Assembly (NCBI RefSeq): GCF_003058195.1
Contig: NZ_QBUH01000003.1
Location: 186,001 to 250,000, forward strand
Source of the DNA: Elizabethkingia sp. YR214
GTDB taxonomy: Bacteria; Bacteroidota; Bacteroidia; Flavobacteriales; Weeksellaceae
Reading direction: 5' to 3'
DNA: 64,000 bases
The position numbers and the translations under genes were made by a program. Numbering within the stretch: the first letter of the stretch is position 1; each line of letters begins with the position of its first letter. Of this stretch, positions 51,270 through 60,387 are shown in pieces. The notes under the pieces are model-generated. The model saw nothing but the letters and a program-made list of their open reading frames with translations. It searched no databases and was not told the origin of the DNA.

Positions 51270-54200
51270 ATGCTAAATAAAATCATTGAGTTTTCTATAA
51301 AAAACAAACTCATTATTGGTCTTATGACCTTGGCATTAGTCATATACGGAGTTATAGAACTTCGTAAGCTTCCTATAGATGCTGTGCCGGATATTACAGA
51401 CAACCAGGTACAGATTATTACAACGTCCCCGTCATTGGGGGCACCGGATGTGGAAAGGTTTATTACTTTTCCAATCGAACAGGTTTGCCGAAACATTGTA
51501 GGTGTAAAACAAATTCGTAGTTTTTCCCGTTTCGGACTTTCCGTAATTACTATTGTTTTCAACGAAGAAACCAATGTATACCTTGCACGTCAGCAGGTTG
51601 CAGAGCGGCTTCAACAGGTTTCGCAGGATATACCAAAAGAAATTGGAGTGCCGGCAATGGCACCTATAACCACAGGTTTAGGAGAAATTTATCAGTATGT
51701 TGTACGTCCTAAAAAAGGATATGAACACCGTTATTCGGCAATGGAACTTCGTACAATCCAGGACTGGATCGTAAGAAGACAACTCCTGGGTGTAGATGGC
51801 GTAGCAGATGTTGCCAGCTTTGGTGGCGATCTGAAGCAATATGAAATTGCAATAAAACCGGCACAACTAAAGGCTGTCGGTGTAACTATGCAACAGCTTT
51901 TTACTGCAGTAGAGAACAATAACCAGAATGCTGGCGGTGCCTATATAGAGAAAGGTCCAAATGCTTTGTTTATAAGAACGGAGGGACTGGCAAAGAATAT
52001 TTCCGATATAGAGAATATTGTTGTCAGAAACCTGCCCGATGGAACGCCGATATTGGTGAAAAATATTGCCGAAGTAAAACTGGGTAAAGCCATAAAATAT
52101 GGTGCTATGACTTATAACGGCGAAGGAGAAGTAGCCGGAGCTGTTGTGATGATGATGAAGGGTGGGAATTCTAACCAGGTTATCGATAAGATAAAAACCA
52201 GAGTAGAAGAAATCCAGAAAACACTGCCAGAAGGCGTGAAAGTAGAAGCCTTTCTGGACAGAACCAAAATGGTAGATAATGCTATTGGAACAGTTTCTAA
52301 AAACCTGATTGAAGGTGCACTGATTGTCGTTTTTGTACTGGTGTTGTTTTTAGGAAATTTCCGTGCAGGATTTATCGTTGCTTCTGTTATCCCGTTGGCA
52401 ATGCTTTTTGCTATTATCATGATGAATATTTTCGGGGTGAGCGGAAACCTGATGAGTCTCGGGGCTCTGGACTTTGGGCTTATTGTAGACGGAGCCGTTA
52501 TTATTGTGGAAGCTGTATTGCATAGGCTGCATTCCATTAAAGGAAAAGAAGGCGATAAGATTTCCGGTGAGCAAATGAATAAAGAAGTGAAAACTTCTGC
52601 AGGAAAAATGATGAACTCTGCGGTATTTGGGCAGGTTATTATCCTTATCGTATATCTGCCAATATTATCGCTTCAGGGAATTGAAGGTAAAATGTTCAAG
52701 CCTATGGCGCAAACAGTAGCTTTTGCCTTGGTAGGTGCTTTTATTTTGTCGCTTACTTATATCCCGATGATGAGCTCTGTATTTCTTTCTAAAAAAATAC
52801 AAACAAAACCAACATTCTCTGACAGAATGATAGAAAAACTGGTAAGCTTCTATGACAGAAGTCTTGCTAAAGTCCTAAAGTCCTCAAAAATAGTAATGGC
52901 AGTTGTATTGGTGCTTTTTGCCCTGGCTGTATTTATATTATCGAGATTAGGCGGAGAATTTATTCCCAGCCTTCCGGAGGGAGACTTTGCCGTAGAAACA
53001 AGAATCCTTCCCGGAAGCAGCCTGAAAACTTCTACAGAGGTTGTTTTAAAGAGTCAGCAGGTACTGATGAATAAGTTTCCGGAGATTAAAAAGATTGTAG
53101 GGAAAACCGGAAGTAGCGAGATTCCGACGGACCCAATGCCACTGGATGCCAGCGACATGATGGTAATCCTGAAAGACAGAAAAGAATGGACATCTGCAGA
53201 TAACTATAATGATCTGGCCGAGAAAATGCAGAAAGAACTGCAAAAAAACATGGTTGGTGTCACTTACTCTTTCCAGTATCCTGTTGCGATGAGGTTTAAT
53301 GAACTAATGACCGGAGCCCGCCAGGATGTGGTATGTAAGATATTCGGGGAAAATCTGGATACACTAAAGGTTTATTCCGAGAAGCTTGCAGCAGTCGTAA
53401 ATAAAGTAAATGGCGCCCAGAATATCTATGTAGAACCTGTTTCGGGACTTTCACAGATTGTGGTGAATTATAACAGAAGTGCCCTAGCCCAATATGGACT
53501 GAATGTATCGGATGTGAACAATCTGGTGAATGCTGCTTTTGCCGGAAAGGTAACCGGGGCGGTATTCGAAGGTGAGAAGAAATTCGATATGGTAGTACGT
53601 ATGGATAGTGAAGAGCGCAGAAAGCTGGAAGACGTACAAAACCTGTTGATTACAACTTCATCCGGAACAGATATTCCGCTAAAGAGTGTGGCAGATGTGA
53701 ATATTAAAGAAAGTGTAAACCAGATTCAGCGGGAAAACGCAGCACGACGTATTATCGTTGGTTTCAACGTCCGTAACCGCGATATTCAGTCTACTGTAAA
53801 TGATCTGCAAAGCAGGGTAAATAAAGATTTAAAACTTCCGGCAGGTTATTCAGTTACCTACGGCGGTAATTTCGAAAATCTTCAGGAAGCAAAGGCCAGA
53901 TTGGGAATTGCAGTACCTGTATCACTATTATTGATACTACTTATGCTGTATTTTGCTTTCCGTTCTGTAAAGTATGGGCTGATTATTTTTACAGCAATCC
54001 CGCTTTCGGCAGTAGGTGGCGTATTTGCTTTATGGCTGCGCGGTATGGATTTCAGTATATCTGCAGGTATAGGCTTTATTGCCCTTTTTGGAGTGGCCGT
54101 ACTCAATGGAATTGTACTGATTGCGGAATTCAACCGCCAGAAAACCCAGCATGAAAGCCTTAAAGATGTTGTTCTTATAGGTGGTAAAAACAGATTGCGT

Positions 54201-54425
54201 CCGGTATTGATGACAGCAACTGTTGCTTCATTAGGTTTCCTGCCAATGGCACTAAGTAACGGTGAAGGAGCTGAGGTGCAGCGGCCATTGGCTACAGTAG
54301 TAATCGGAGGGCTAATACTGGCAACATTCCTTACGCTGTATGTATTGCCGATACTCTATATATTCTTCGAAAAAAGATCATTCAATAAAATAAAAACAGT
54401 TTCGGAAACGGAACATAAGATATAA
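51270..54425 (+). CDS. Heavy-metal efflux RND pump, CzcA/CusA family
   Basis: This inner-membrane RND pump exports divalent metals across both membranes with the next two gene products. The 1051 residues have twelve membrane segments in the RND pattern. Proton-relay acidic residues lie in TM4 (DFGLIVDGAVIIVEA, D401 and D407). This motif is closer to CzcA-type (Co/Zn/Cd/Ni) than to CusA-type Cu/Ag pumps. The two large periplasmic loops are present. Gene order is pump, TolC-like, adaptor, with gaps of 5 and 2 nt. The metal is inferred, not proven. Confidence 0.93.
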   Translation: MLNKIIEFSIKNKLIIGLMTLALVIYGVIELRKLPIDAVPDITDNQVQIITTSPSLGAPDVERFITFPIEQVCRNIVGVKQIRSFSRFGLSVITIVFNEETNVYLARQQVAERLQQVSQDIPKEIGVPAMAPITTGLGEIYQYVVRPKKGYEHRYSAMELRTIQDWIVRRQLLGVDGVADVASFGGDLKQYEIAIKPAQLKAVGVTMQQLFTAVENNNQNAGGAYIEKGPNALFIRTEGLAKNISDIENIVVRNLPDGTPILVKNIAEVKLGKAIKYGAMTYNGEGEVAGAVVMMMKGGNSNQVIDKIKTRVEEIQKTLPEGVKVEAFLDRTKMVDNAIGTVSKNLIEGALIVVFVLVLFLGNFRAGFIVASVIPLAMLFAIIMMNIFGVSGNLMSLGALDFGLIVDGAVIIVEAVLHRLHSIKGKEGDKISGEQMNKEVKTSAGKMMNSAVFGQVIILIVYLPILSLQGIEGKMFKPMAQTVAFALVGAFILSLTYIPMMSSVFLSKKIQTKPTFSDRMIEKLVSFYDRSLAKVLKSSKIVMAVVLVLFALAVFILSRLGGEFIPSLPEGDFAVETRILPGSSLKTSTEVVLKSQQVLMNKFPEIKKIVGKTGSSEIPTDPMPLDASDMMVILKDRKEWTSADNYNDLAEKMQKELQKNMVGVTYSFQYPVAMRFNELMTGARQDVVCKIFGENLDTLKVYSEKLAAVVNKVNGAQNIYVEPVSGLSQIVVNYNRSALAQYGLNVSDVNNLVNAAFAGKVTGAVFEGEKKFDMVVRMDSEERRKLEDVQNLLITTSSGTDIPLKSVADVNIKESVNQIQRENAARRIIVGFNVRNRDIQSTVNDLQSRVNKDLKLPAGYSVTYGGNFENLQEAKARLGIAVPVSLLLILLMLYFAFRSVKYGLIIFTAIPLSAVGGVFALWLRGMDFSISAGIGFIALFGVAVLNGIVLIAEFNRQKTQHESLKDVVLIGGKNRLRPVLMTATVASLGFLPMALSNGEGAEVQRPLATVVIGGLILATFLTLYVLPILYIFFEKRSFNKIKTVSETEHKI

Positions 54426-54430
54426 TTAAC

Positions 54431-55657
54431 ATGCAAAAGTTAAGCATTATTATAGCGCTCTTTCTTACTTTTCTGGGTGTTAAAGCACAACAATCAGTTA
54501 CCCTGGAAGAAGCCTATCAGAAAATACTGGATAATAATCTGAACCTGAAAGGGGGAGCATTGAAAATAGATGCACAAAAGATACTGAAACAATCGGCCTT
54601 TAATCTGGATCCGCTGAATGTAAGTGCAGAGTTTGGTCAGTTTAATACAGATAAAACAGATCATAAATTTTCAGTGTCGCAAAATTTCCGTTTTCCGGGA
54701 TTCTACCAGAAGCAGAAACAAGTTTTCACTGAAGAATGGAAGCAGAGCATGCTGAATCTTTCTCTTCAGAAATGGCAGTTAAAGCGGGAGCTTACCCTTA
54801 TCTTTAACGAACTGAATTATCTGGATGCAAAGTATGCATTGATCAAGAAAGCGGATAGCCTTTATGATGTGTATTATGATAAAGCCGCATTGAGGCTAAG
54901 AAAAGGAGAGAGTAACATTCTAGAGAAATCTACCGCAGAGAATTATAAATCTCAGTCTCATTTCCAATTGCTGGCAATAGAGAAAGATAAAGCTATAACA
55001 TTGGAGAAGCTAAACTTTCTGATCAACGATGGCGATAGTTATACGAATGAAAAACAGCCCTTCTCTTTGCAAAATGCTTTGTTTTCTCAGCTGCAAAATC
55101 CGGAAGAAAATCCTTATGTAGAAACCCTAAAGCAGGAGCAGGAAATACAGAAGGCCCGAACATTGGAAGCTAAAGCCAGATTGTCTCCAAGTATAAATCT
55201 GGGATACAATAATACATCCATGATCGGAAATCAGGAAAATGGCAGTTACAACGATAGCAGCAAAAGATTTCATTCAGCGGTAATAGGTGTAGGGATTCCG
55301 TTATTCAACAAAGCACAAAAACTGGCAATAGAAGCTCAACGGGTGAATGAAAAAATAGCTGAGAACAATTATCAGCTGGCTTTGAATAGTCTGAATATGC
55401 AGTATAAGCAGTATACAATCCAGTATCAGAATGCACTGAAAGAGACAGATTACTTTCAAAACGACGGACTTAAAAATGCGGAGACTATTCTGAAAACGGC
55501 AAATCTGCAATTCTATAACGGAGAGATTAATTATTTGGATTATGTATTATTGGTAAATCAGGCACTGGATATCCGAAACAGAAGTATCGACAGTGTAAAA
55601 AAACTTAACGATGCCGTTACCGAAATGAATGCTCTTCAACAAACAAAAATTGACTAA
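54431..55657 (+). CDS. TolC-family outer-membrane efflux protein (CzcC-like)
   Basis: The 408-residue protein has a signal peptide (1-19, ending VKAQ). Its two long coiled-coil OEP repeats start SVTLEEAYQKILDNN and EENPYVETLKQEQEIQKAR (split). It forms the exit duct for the RND pump encoded 5 nt upstream. The length is normal for CzcC-type proteins. Confidence 0.92.
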   Translation: MQKLSIIIALFLTFLGVKAQQSVTLEEAYQKILDNNLNLKGGALKIDAQKILKQSAFNLDPLNVSAEFGQFNTDKTDHKFSVSQNFRFPGFYQKQKQVFTEEWKQSMLNLSLQKWQLKRELTLIFNELNYLDAKYALIKKADSLYDVYYDKAALRLRKGESNILEKSTAENYKSQSHFQLLAIEKDKAITLEKLNFLINDGDSYTNEKQPFSLQNALFSQLQNPEENPYVETLKQEQEIQKARTLEAKARLSPSINLGYNNTSMIGNQENGSYNDSSKRFHSAVIGVGIPLFNKAQKLAIEAQRVNEKIAENNYQLALNSLNMQYKQYTIQYQNALKETDYFQNDGLKNAETILKTANLQFYNGEINYLDYVLLVNQALDIRNRSIDSVKKLNDAVTEMNALQQTKID

Positions 55658-55659
55658 TC

Positions 55660-56793
55660 ATGAACAAGTTATTTTTAATTATACTTACTGCATTTGCTAT
55701 TTCTTCATGTTCTAAGGAAGCTCCCGTAGAGAAAAAGGCAGCGCATACCACAGAAAATCAGGTTACATTAAACGATAAACAATATAAAAATGCAGGAATA
55801 GAAACCGGAGCATTGGAGGGAAAAGAAACGGCTTCCGGTATCGCCGTTACAGGTTCTATAGATATTCCACCTCAGTCCGTTGCCAGTGTTAGTGCACCGT
55901 TTGGGGGCTATATTAAATATACTAAATGGATGCCTGGTGAGCATATTGGTAAAGGCCAGGTACTGGCTACAATCGAAAATCCTGAGCTGGTACAGATACA
56001 GCAGGATTACCTGTTGGCAAAATCCAATCTGGAATATTCGCAGAAAGATTACCTGCGTCAGCGTGATCTGAATCAGAGTCAGGCCAGTAGTGATAAGGTA
56101 ATGCAGCAGGCACTTAATCAGCGCAACAATCATATGATTAATATGCGGGCGTTGGGAGAAAAGCTAAGGATTGCAGGCATTATTCCGGAAGCATTGACAG
56201 CAAATAATATAAAAAGGGTAACCTCTGTAGTTTCGCCTATCGATGGTTATATTTCTTCGGTGAATGCTAACATCGGACAATATGTGTCACCTGTAGATAA
56301 ACTATTCGAAATCGTTAATACAAGTGATATCCACTTAGTGCTAAAGGTTTTTGAAAAAGATCTGGATAAGATATCTATGGATCAGCAGGTGATTGCATAC
56401 ACCAATCAGAATCCTGAAAAGAAATTTACGGCGCGTATTGTACTGATCAGTAAAGATTTTGCTGCTGACAGAAGTGTACTGATTCATTGTCATTTCCAGA
56501 ATTATGAACCACATTTGCTGCCTGGTACTTTTATGAATGCAGAAATCGAAACGAATAGCCGTGCTTCTCTGGCGATTCCGGATGGTGGAGTAGTGGCATT
56601 CGATGGTAAGCAGTATATCTTTGAAGAAGTAAAGCCTAAAACATATAAAATGGTTCCTGTAAAAATAGGTAATTCCGAACATGGCTTTACGGAGATTACA
56701 GGATTGACCTCTGAGCAGGCTTCTAAGAAGTGGGTGACAAAGGGTGCTTATAATCTTCTGATGGCACTGAAGAATGTAGAAGACGAAGAGTAA
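55660..56793 (+). CDS. Periplasmic adaptor of the RND pump (CzcB-like)
   Basis: The 377-residue membrane-fusion protein is a lipoprotein (Cys at about 17, AISSCSK). It has the beta-barrel/lipoyl domains (SVSAPFGGYIKYTKWMPGEHIGKGQVLATIENPEL in pieces, about 80-115) and a helical hairpin (about 115-175). The second lipoyl half follows (VVSPIDGYISSVNANIGQYV). It joins the pump and the TolC-like duct. It is the last gene of the operon, before a strong terminator. Confidence 0.92.
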   Translation: MNKLFLIILTAFAISSCSKEAPVEKKAAHTTENQVTLNDKQYKNAGIETGALEGKETASGIAVTGSIDIPPQSVASVSAPFGGYIKYTKWMPGEHIGKGQVLATIENPELVQIQQDYLLAKSNLEYSQKDYLRQRDLNQSQASSDKVMQQALNQRNNHMINMRALGEKLRIAGIIPEALTANNIKRVTSVVSPIDGYISSVNANIGQYVSPVDKLFEIVNTSDIHLVLKVFEKDLDKISMDQQVIAYTNQNPEKKFTARIVLISKDFAADRSVLIHCHFQNYEPHLLPGTFMNAEIETNSRASLAIPDGGVVAFDGKQYIFEEVKPKTYKMVPVKIGNSEHGFTEITGLTSEQASKKWVTKGAYNLLMALKNVEDEE

Positions 56794-56811
56794 TACATAA
56801 AAACTTATAAT

Positions 56812-56843
56812 AAAAATGGGCGGAAATATTTCCGCCCATTTTT
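56812..56843 (+). terminator. Terminator of the czc-type operon
   Basis: AAAAATGGGCGGAAA and its complement form a long perfect stem, ending in a T tract. Confidence 0.92.
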
Positions 56844-56864
56844 GTGTGGTTGAGTAAATAGGAG

Positions 56865-57326
56865 TTATTTCACTTTTACGTAAATCTCTTTTATTTTTTG
56901 TTTTATACCCAGTTCCGGAATGTCTTCCTCGCCTGTCTGGATTAGTGTGTCGGCACGTTTTTCCAATGTGAAATGAAATTGTCTTCCTTCCCATTCTCTG
57001 TAGCTGCAGTATTCCAGATTTTCGGTGTATTCTTTTCCTTTTAGCTGGTAAGTTCCGGCACCGCTGGAGAATGATTTCAGACTGTCTTTTCCTTTTGATT
57101 TGTCGTGGTTCAGGAATGCAAAATGACTGTTGTTAAACATCTTGATCATCTCTGTTTTTGCAGGATCTATAGTCGTGCGAATAGTATCCGTACCTTTTAC
57201 TGTTTCAGAGCCCACAAGCCGGTAAGTACCGTCTAATACATTGCCTTTGGTTGTTGATTCTTTTTGCTGACAAGAAAATACACATAAAAGCAATCCGGCA
57301 GAAATCATGGTAAAGTAGTTTTTCAT
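56865..57326 (-). CDS. Hypothetical lipocalin-like lipoprotein
   Basis: From the ATG at 57326 the protein has 153 residues with a lipoprotein signal (MISAGLLLCVFSC, Cys about 19). The mature part (DGTYRLVGSETVKG … EWEGRQFHFTLEKRAD … IKEIYVKV) has the strand pattern of the lipocalin-like DUF4488 group. The frame's earlier start at 57386 adds 20 residues before the signal and is unlikely. Ligand unknown. Confidence 0.75.
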   Translation of the reverse strand: MKNYFTMISAGLLLCVFSCQQKESTTKGNVLDGTYRLVGSETVKGTDTIRTTIDPAKTEMIKMFNNSHFAFLNHDKSKGKDSLKSFSSGAGTYQLKGKEYTENLEYCSYREWEGRQFHFTLEKRADTLIQTGEEDIPELGIKQKIKEIYVKVK

Positions 57327-57422
57327 AAAATAATATTTTGTATCGAATAAATATATTAATGTTTGTAATAATGTTAATATATTCAAATATAATTAAAAAA
57401 TGATTGGAATATGTGTTATATG

Positions 57423-57456
57423 AAAAGTCCGTTGTGAATTTTCACAACGGACTTTT
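57423..57456 (-). terminator. Terminator of ribB
   Basis: A 16-bp perfect stem (AAAAGTCCGTTGTGAA and its complement) with a 2-nt loop lies downstream of ribB on the minus strand. The following T tract is short. Confidence 0.78.
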
Positions 57457-57597
57457 CTGTACGTTAAAATAATATGTTTTGATTAACTCGCTTTACATTT
57501 AAATGTTATGAATCTACTTCTAAATACAAAACTCTTTCAGAATCTCATCCGAAGTTACATATTCATTACTATTTGCAAATAGTGATGCGAGCTAAGA

Positions 57598-58248
57598 TTA
57601 ATTCTGGCTGATCAGATCTTTACGGTACGTGTAAATATCCTCAATAGTTACCACGGTCATTTCTCTTTGGATCGCAAAATCTACAATCTCCGGAAGTCTT
57701 GCCATAGAGCCGTCTTCGTTGGTCAATTCACAAAGTACAGCATCTTCACCAAGGTTGGCTAGTTTTACAAGATCTACACTTCCTTCAGTATGTCCACGTC
57801 TTTCGAATACACCATCTTTTCTGGCAATAAGCGGGAATACGTGTCCCGGGCTTGCAATATGTTCCGCCTGTGCATTTTCTGCTACAGCTGTTCTAATGGT
57901 AGTTACACGATCTTTCGCAGATACACCTGATTCAACGCCTTCTTTGGCTTCAATCGTAATGGTAAATGCTGTTTGGTTTTTGCTGTTGTTGGTTTCTACC
58001 ATCGGACGAAGGTTCAGGTGTTTACTTTTCTCTTCGGAAATACACAAACAAACGATTCCGCTGCATTCGCGGATCAGGAGTGCCATGTCTTTTTCTGTGA
58101 TAGTAGAGGCAGGGAAGATGATGTCACCTTCGTTTTCACGGTTTTCATCATCTACTAATAGAATACCTTTGCCTTGTTGTAGTTTTAGAAGTGCATTTTC
58201 TACACGTTCTCTGGAGCTTACTCCGAATTTTTCTAATAATTTTTCCAT
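57598..58248 (-). CDS. ribB: 3,4-dihydroxy-2-butanone-4-phosphate synthase (stand-alone)
   Basis: RibB converts ribulose 5-phosphate to the four-carbon unit of lumazine and riboflavin. The 216-residue, single-domain protein has the metal and substrate motifs [10 protein letters not shown] (33-42), [16 protein letters not shown] and [15 protein letters not shown]. It is closer to the E. coli stand-alone form than to the ribBA-like gene at 5.6 kb. The leader carries an FMN riboswitch, and a 10-bp inverted repeat covers the start codon, so FMN probably blocks translation. No other riboflavin gene is adjacent. Confidence 0.94.
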   Translation of the reverse strand: MEKLLEKFGVSSRERVENALLKLQQGKGILLVDDENRENEGDIIFPASTITEKDMALLIRECSGIVCLCISEEKSKHLNLRPMVETNNSKNQTAFTITIEAKEGVESGVSAKDRVTTIRTAVAENAQAEHIASPGHVFPLIARKDGVFERRGHTEGSVDLVKLANLGEDAVLCELTNEDGSMARLPEIVDFAIQREMTVVTIEDIYTYRKDLISQN

Positions 58249-58293
58249 GTATTTTACTTTTAAAAGTTAAAATAGGTCTTCGGTACATGGAAA
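58242..58293 (-). promoter_or_regulatory. Predicted start-codon-sequestering hairpin of ribB
   Basis: In the mRNA, UUUCCAUGUA (58293-58284) is exactly complementary to UACAUGGAAA (58251-58242), which contains the ribB AUG. A 32-nt loop separates them. The hairpin would hide the start codon and is the natural expression platform of the upstream riboswitch. Confidence 0.75.
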
Positions 58294-58346
58294 TGAAATA
58301 CAATACAATAAGTCTATTAAGAATAGCCTTATCGATTGTTCCATTT

Positions 58347-58464
58347 TCTTCTCTCATCCAGACTTTAACTGTCGGTTTTGGAATTTCACCAAATCAGTCC
58401 TTTAAAATAAAAGGAGTCGCGGACTGTAACCGCCGGTAGGGAATTGCACCCTGCCCCGAAGAAA
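58347..58464 (-). ncRNA. FMN riboswitch (RFN element)
   Basis: On the minus strand the element reads with the RFN hallmarks in order: CUUCGGGGCAGGGUG, AAUUCCCUACCGGCGGU, ACAGUCCGCGA, a variable arm, GGACUGAUUUGGUGAAAUUCC, CCGACAGUUAAAGUCUGG and GAUGAGAGAAG. The closing P1 helix is UUUUCUUC with GAAGAAAA. It lies about 100 nt upstream of ribB, in its leader. Confidence 0.96.
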
Positions 58465-58645
58465 ACTTATACTTAAGTTTTACTGTATGTTTTAATTAAA
58501 TTTTTTATTTCACTGATTACTATTTAACGTACAGGCCGCTAATTTCCGAAAGATTTTCCAATCCGGAAATAGTATTCTGATTTTATTTATCAATTATGAT
58601 ACATGTTTAAAATCGCATGACCGGAAACATGGTATGTTCAGTATT

Positions 58646-59341
58646 TTATGGAGTTTGATCCAGATATTTTTTCACAACTGCATGAGCCAGACATTGTGAA
58701 GAATCTATAATTTTTACTGACGTATTTATTCTATCCGTTACGGCATTCAGATCCGTACAAGCAATAATAATATAATCTGTATCCTGCTCTGCTTCTTTCA
58801 GAATCTTGTTCCAGAGTTCATGGTTGAGAGGATTATCCTTCTGCGCTTTTATATTTTTGATAAGTTCGTTTAGCTGATTCTGCCATTGCTCTCTAAAAAC
58901 AAATTGATGTCCTTTCTCGGCTATTCCTTTCTGATAAATCTGAGAGTTAAAAGTTGTGGTTGTAGCAAATAACGAAATTCTTAATTTATCGGCAGGTAGC
59001 TGATTAAGTGTTTCTTCAACAATGTTTAGTAACGGAATATTGATAGACTTTACTAAATCCTCTATGTATATATGTGCGGAATTACAAGGCATAGCAATAA
59101 ACTGTACATCCGTGCTTTCCAGTTTTTTCAAACCTTCTGCAATCGTTTTCTTCATTAGCTCATGATCAATCGGGCGATCAATATAAAATGGAGTAGGGAG
59201 TGAATATATCATCATTTTAGGAAACTCTTCATCCAGGCTGGCATTATATTGACTCTGGCATTCGTCTATGACCTGGTCAATAAATGGCGCTGTAGATCTG
59301 GGACCCATTCCGGCCAGAATTCCTATTATCTTATCGTTCAT
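58646..59341 (-). CDS. Aspartate/glutamate racemase family protein
   Basis: The 231-residue protein has the Asp/Glu/hydantoin racemase fold with both catalytic cysteines: C86 (MPCNSAH) and C195 (IACTDLNA). The N-terminal GILAGMGPRST is typical of the broad amino-acid racemase group (YgeA-like). It interconverts L- and D-amino acids, perhaps for peptidoglycan or D-amino-acid use; the specific substrate is not clear. Monocistronic. Confidence 0.92.
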   Translation of the reverse strand: MNDKIIGILAGMGPRSTAPFIDQVIDECQSQYNASLDEEFPKMMIYSLPTPFYIDRPIDHELMKKTIAEGLKKLESTDVQFIAMPCNSAHIYIEDLVKSINIPLLNIVEETLNQLPADKLRISLFATTTTFNSQIYQKGIAEKGHQFVFREQWQNQLNELIKNIKAQKDNPLNHELWNKILKEAEQDTDYIIIACTDLNAVTDRINTSVKIIDSSQCLAHAVVKKYLDQTP

Positions 59342-59380
59342 TGTTGTAATTTTTTAGAGCGGAAAATCCTGCTAAATTTT

Positions 59381-60070
59381 TTAAGATCTGAATATAATGG
59401 CTAATATAATCAATAAAAGATCTATTCCACAGGCAATCCATACCAGAAGCATGGAAGGTTCCAATGATTCCTGTACAAACTGTTTTAGTTTGGAGGAAAT
59501 AACCTCGGCATAATTAAGATTGGGATCCGAGAAATTAACATCGTCCATTTTTACTTTTTTCAGGCAGTATCCTGTTATTTTTCTGAAAAACCAGGATGTA
59601 GTGCTGTCTTGTTTGTTTTCCTGTATCAGTTTTACACGGAAGATTTTCCAATTCGGAATTTGTTTTACAAAGTTCGGCTGTTTGGCAATGATTTTATTAA
59701 TCAGCAATTGTACTTTAGGTTCTATATAATCTGTAAGCTTATAATTATAAGCATTATACATTGCACTGCTCATCGCCTGTTTATTGGCCAGAACAATAAA
59801 TAGAGGAATCTTTAAAAAGCCAATTAGGATAAGGAGTGTCGGGAAGAAGTTAGTGACAAAGTAATTAATGATGATCATGAAAAATACCAGTATAGCTGCG
59901 GGACCGTTAACATGGCCGGCGGCCATACCGCTTTGCGGACTACTGATAATTAAATAAAATCCGATAATAAGATCAGCCAGCACAAATATGCTTCCGATTA
60001 GAATAACTTTTATCCAGGCCCACAAGGATTTTCTGGTAATAGTTGAGATAATTTTTAAATTTTCGTTCAT
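59381..60070 (-). CDS. Hypothetical membrane protein (229 aa)
   Basis: The protein has an N-terminal pair of membrane segments (about 17-42 and 58-98) and one at the C-terminus (about 205-228). A soluble loop of about 100 residues lies between them (KLTDYIEPKVQ … SSKLKQFVQES). I do not recognise the family. It is on the same strand as the racemase, 39 nt upstream. Confidence 0.75.
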   Translation of the reverse strand: MNENLKIISTITRKSLWAWIKVILIGSIFVLADLIIGFYLIISSPQSGMAAGHVNGPAAILVFFMIIINYFVTNFFPTLLILIGFLKIPLFIVLANKQAMSSAMYNAYNYKLTDYIEPKVQLLINKIIAKQPNFVKQIPNWKIFRVKLIQENKQDSTTSWFFRKITGYCLKKVKMDDVNFSDPNLNYAEVISSKLKQFVQESLEPSMLLVWIACGIDLLLIILAIIFRS

Positions 60071-60149
60071 AATGGTGCTTGAAAAATGGTGTTAGTCTGT
60101 TTATATTTTACGAAACTAATGAAAAAGAATTATATCATGAAATTGTGAA

Positions 60150-60187
60150 AAAATAAAAGCAGAGTTAACTAAACTCTGCTTATTTTG
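60150..60187 (-). terminator. Terminator downstream of the rearranged locus
   Basis: AAGCAGAGTT / AACTCTGCTT with a 5-nt loop. On the minus strand it is followed by a T-rich tract. It follows the gene fragment at 60207-60387. Confidence 0.82.
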
Positions 60188-60206
60188 AACTTTATGTCTG
60201 TTTGTT

Positions 60207-60387
60207 TTATTTTACTCTTTCCATCAGCATTTTTCTTGGTCTCATATCCATTTCCTGTTTCAGAAGCTGACGCGTTTTAGTATCAATATAAAAGGTAGTA
60301 ATGGCATTATGATCGGTAATGCCATCTGTTGTCTTTACAATCCATACAGGTGTATTTTTATACATCCCTTTTTCTGTACTCTGAATA
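60207..60387 (-). pseudogene. 3' fragment of the 243-aa periplasmic protein gene (direct repeat copy 1)
   Basis: These 181 bp match 60889-61069 (offset 682) with about ten differences by hand count; the right-hand 80 bp are identical. The frame encodes the last 60 residues of the neighbouring protein (KGMYKNTPVWIVKTTDG …), but its 5' part is absent. An open frame runs into it from unrelated DNA, without a signal peptide. It is a truncated duplicate, not a functional gene. Confidence 0.88.

Noticed and set aside
52112-52537. 141-aa minus-strand open frame inside the RND pump gene
   Set aside because: It is the complement of the conserved TM4 region of CzcA, with no start context.
57719-58270. 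183-aa plus-strand open frame over ribB
   Set aside because: It is antisense to ribB and runs into its leader; no recognisable protein.
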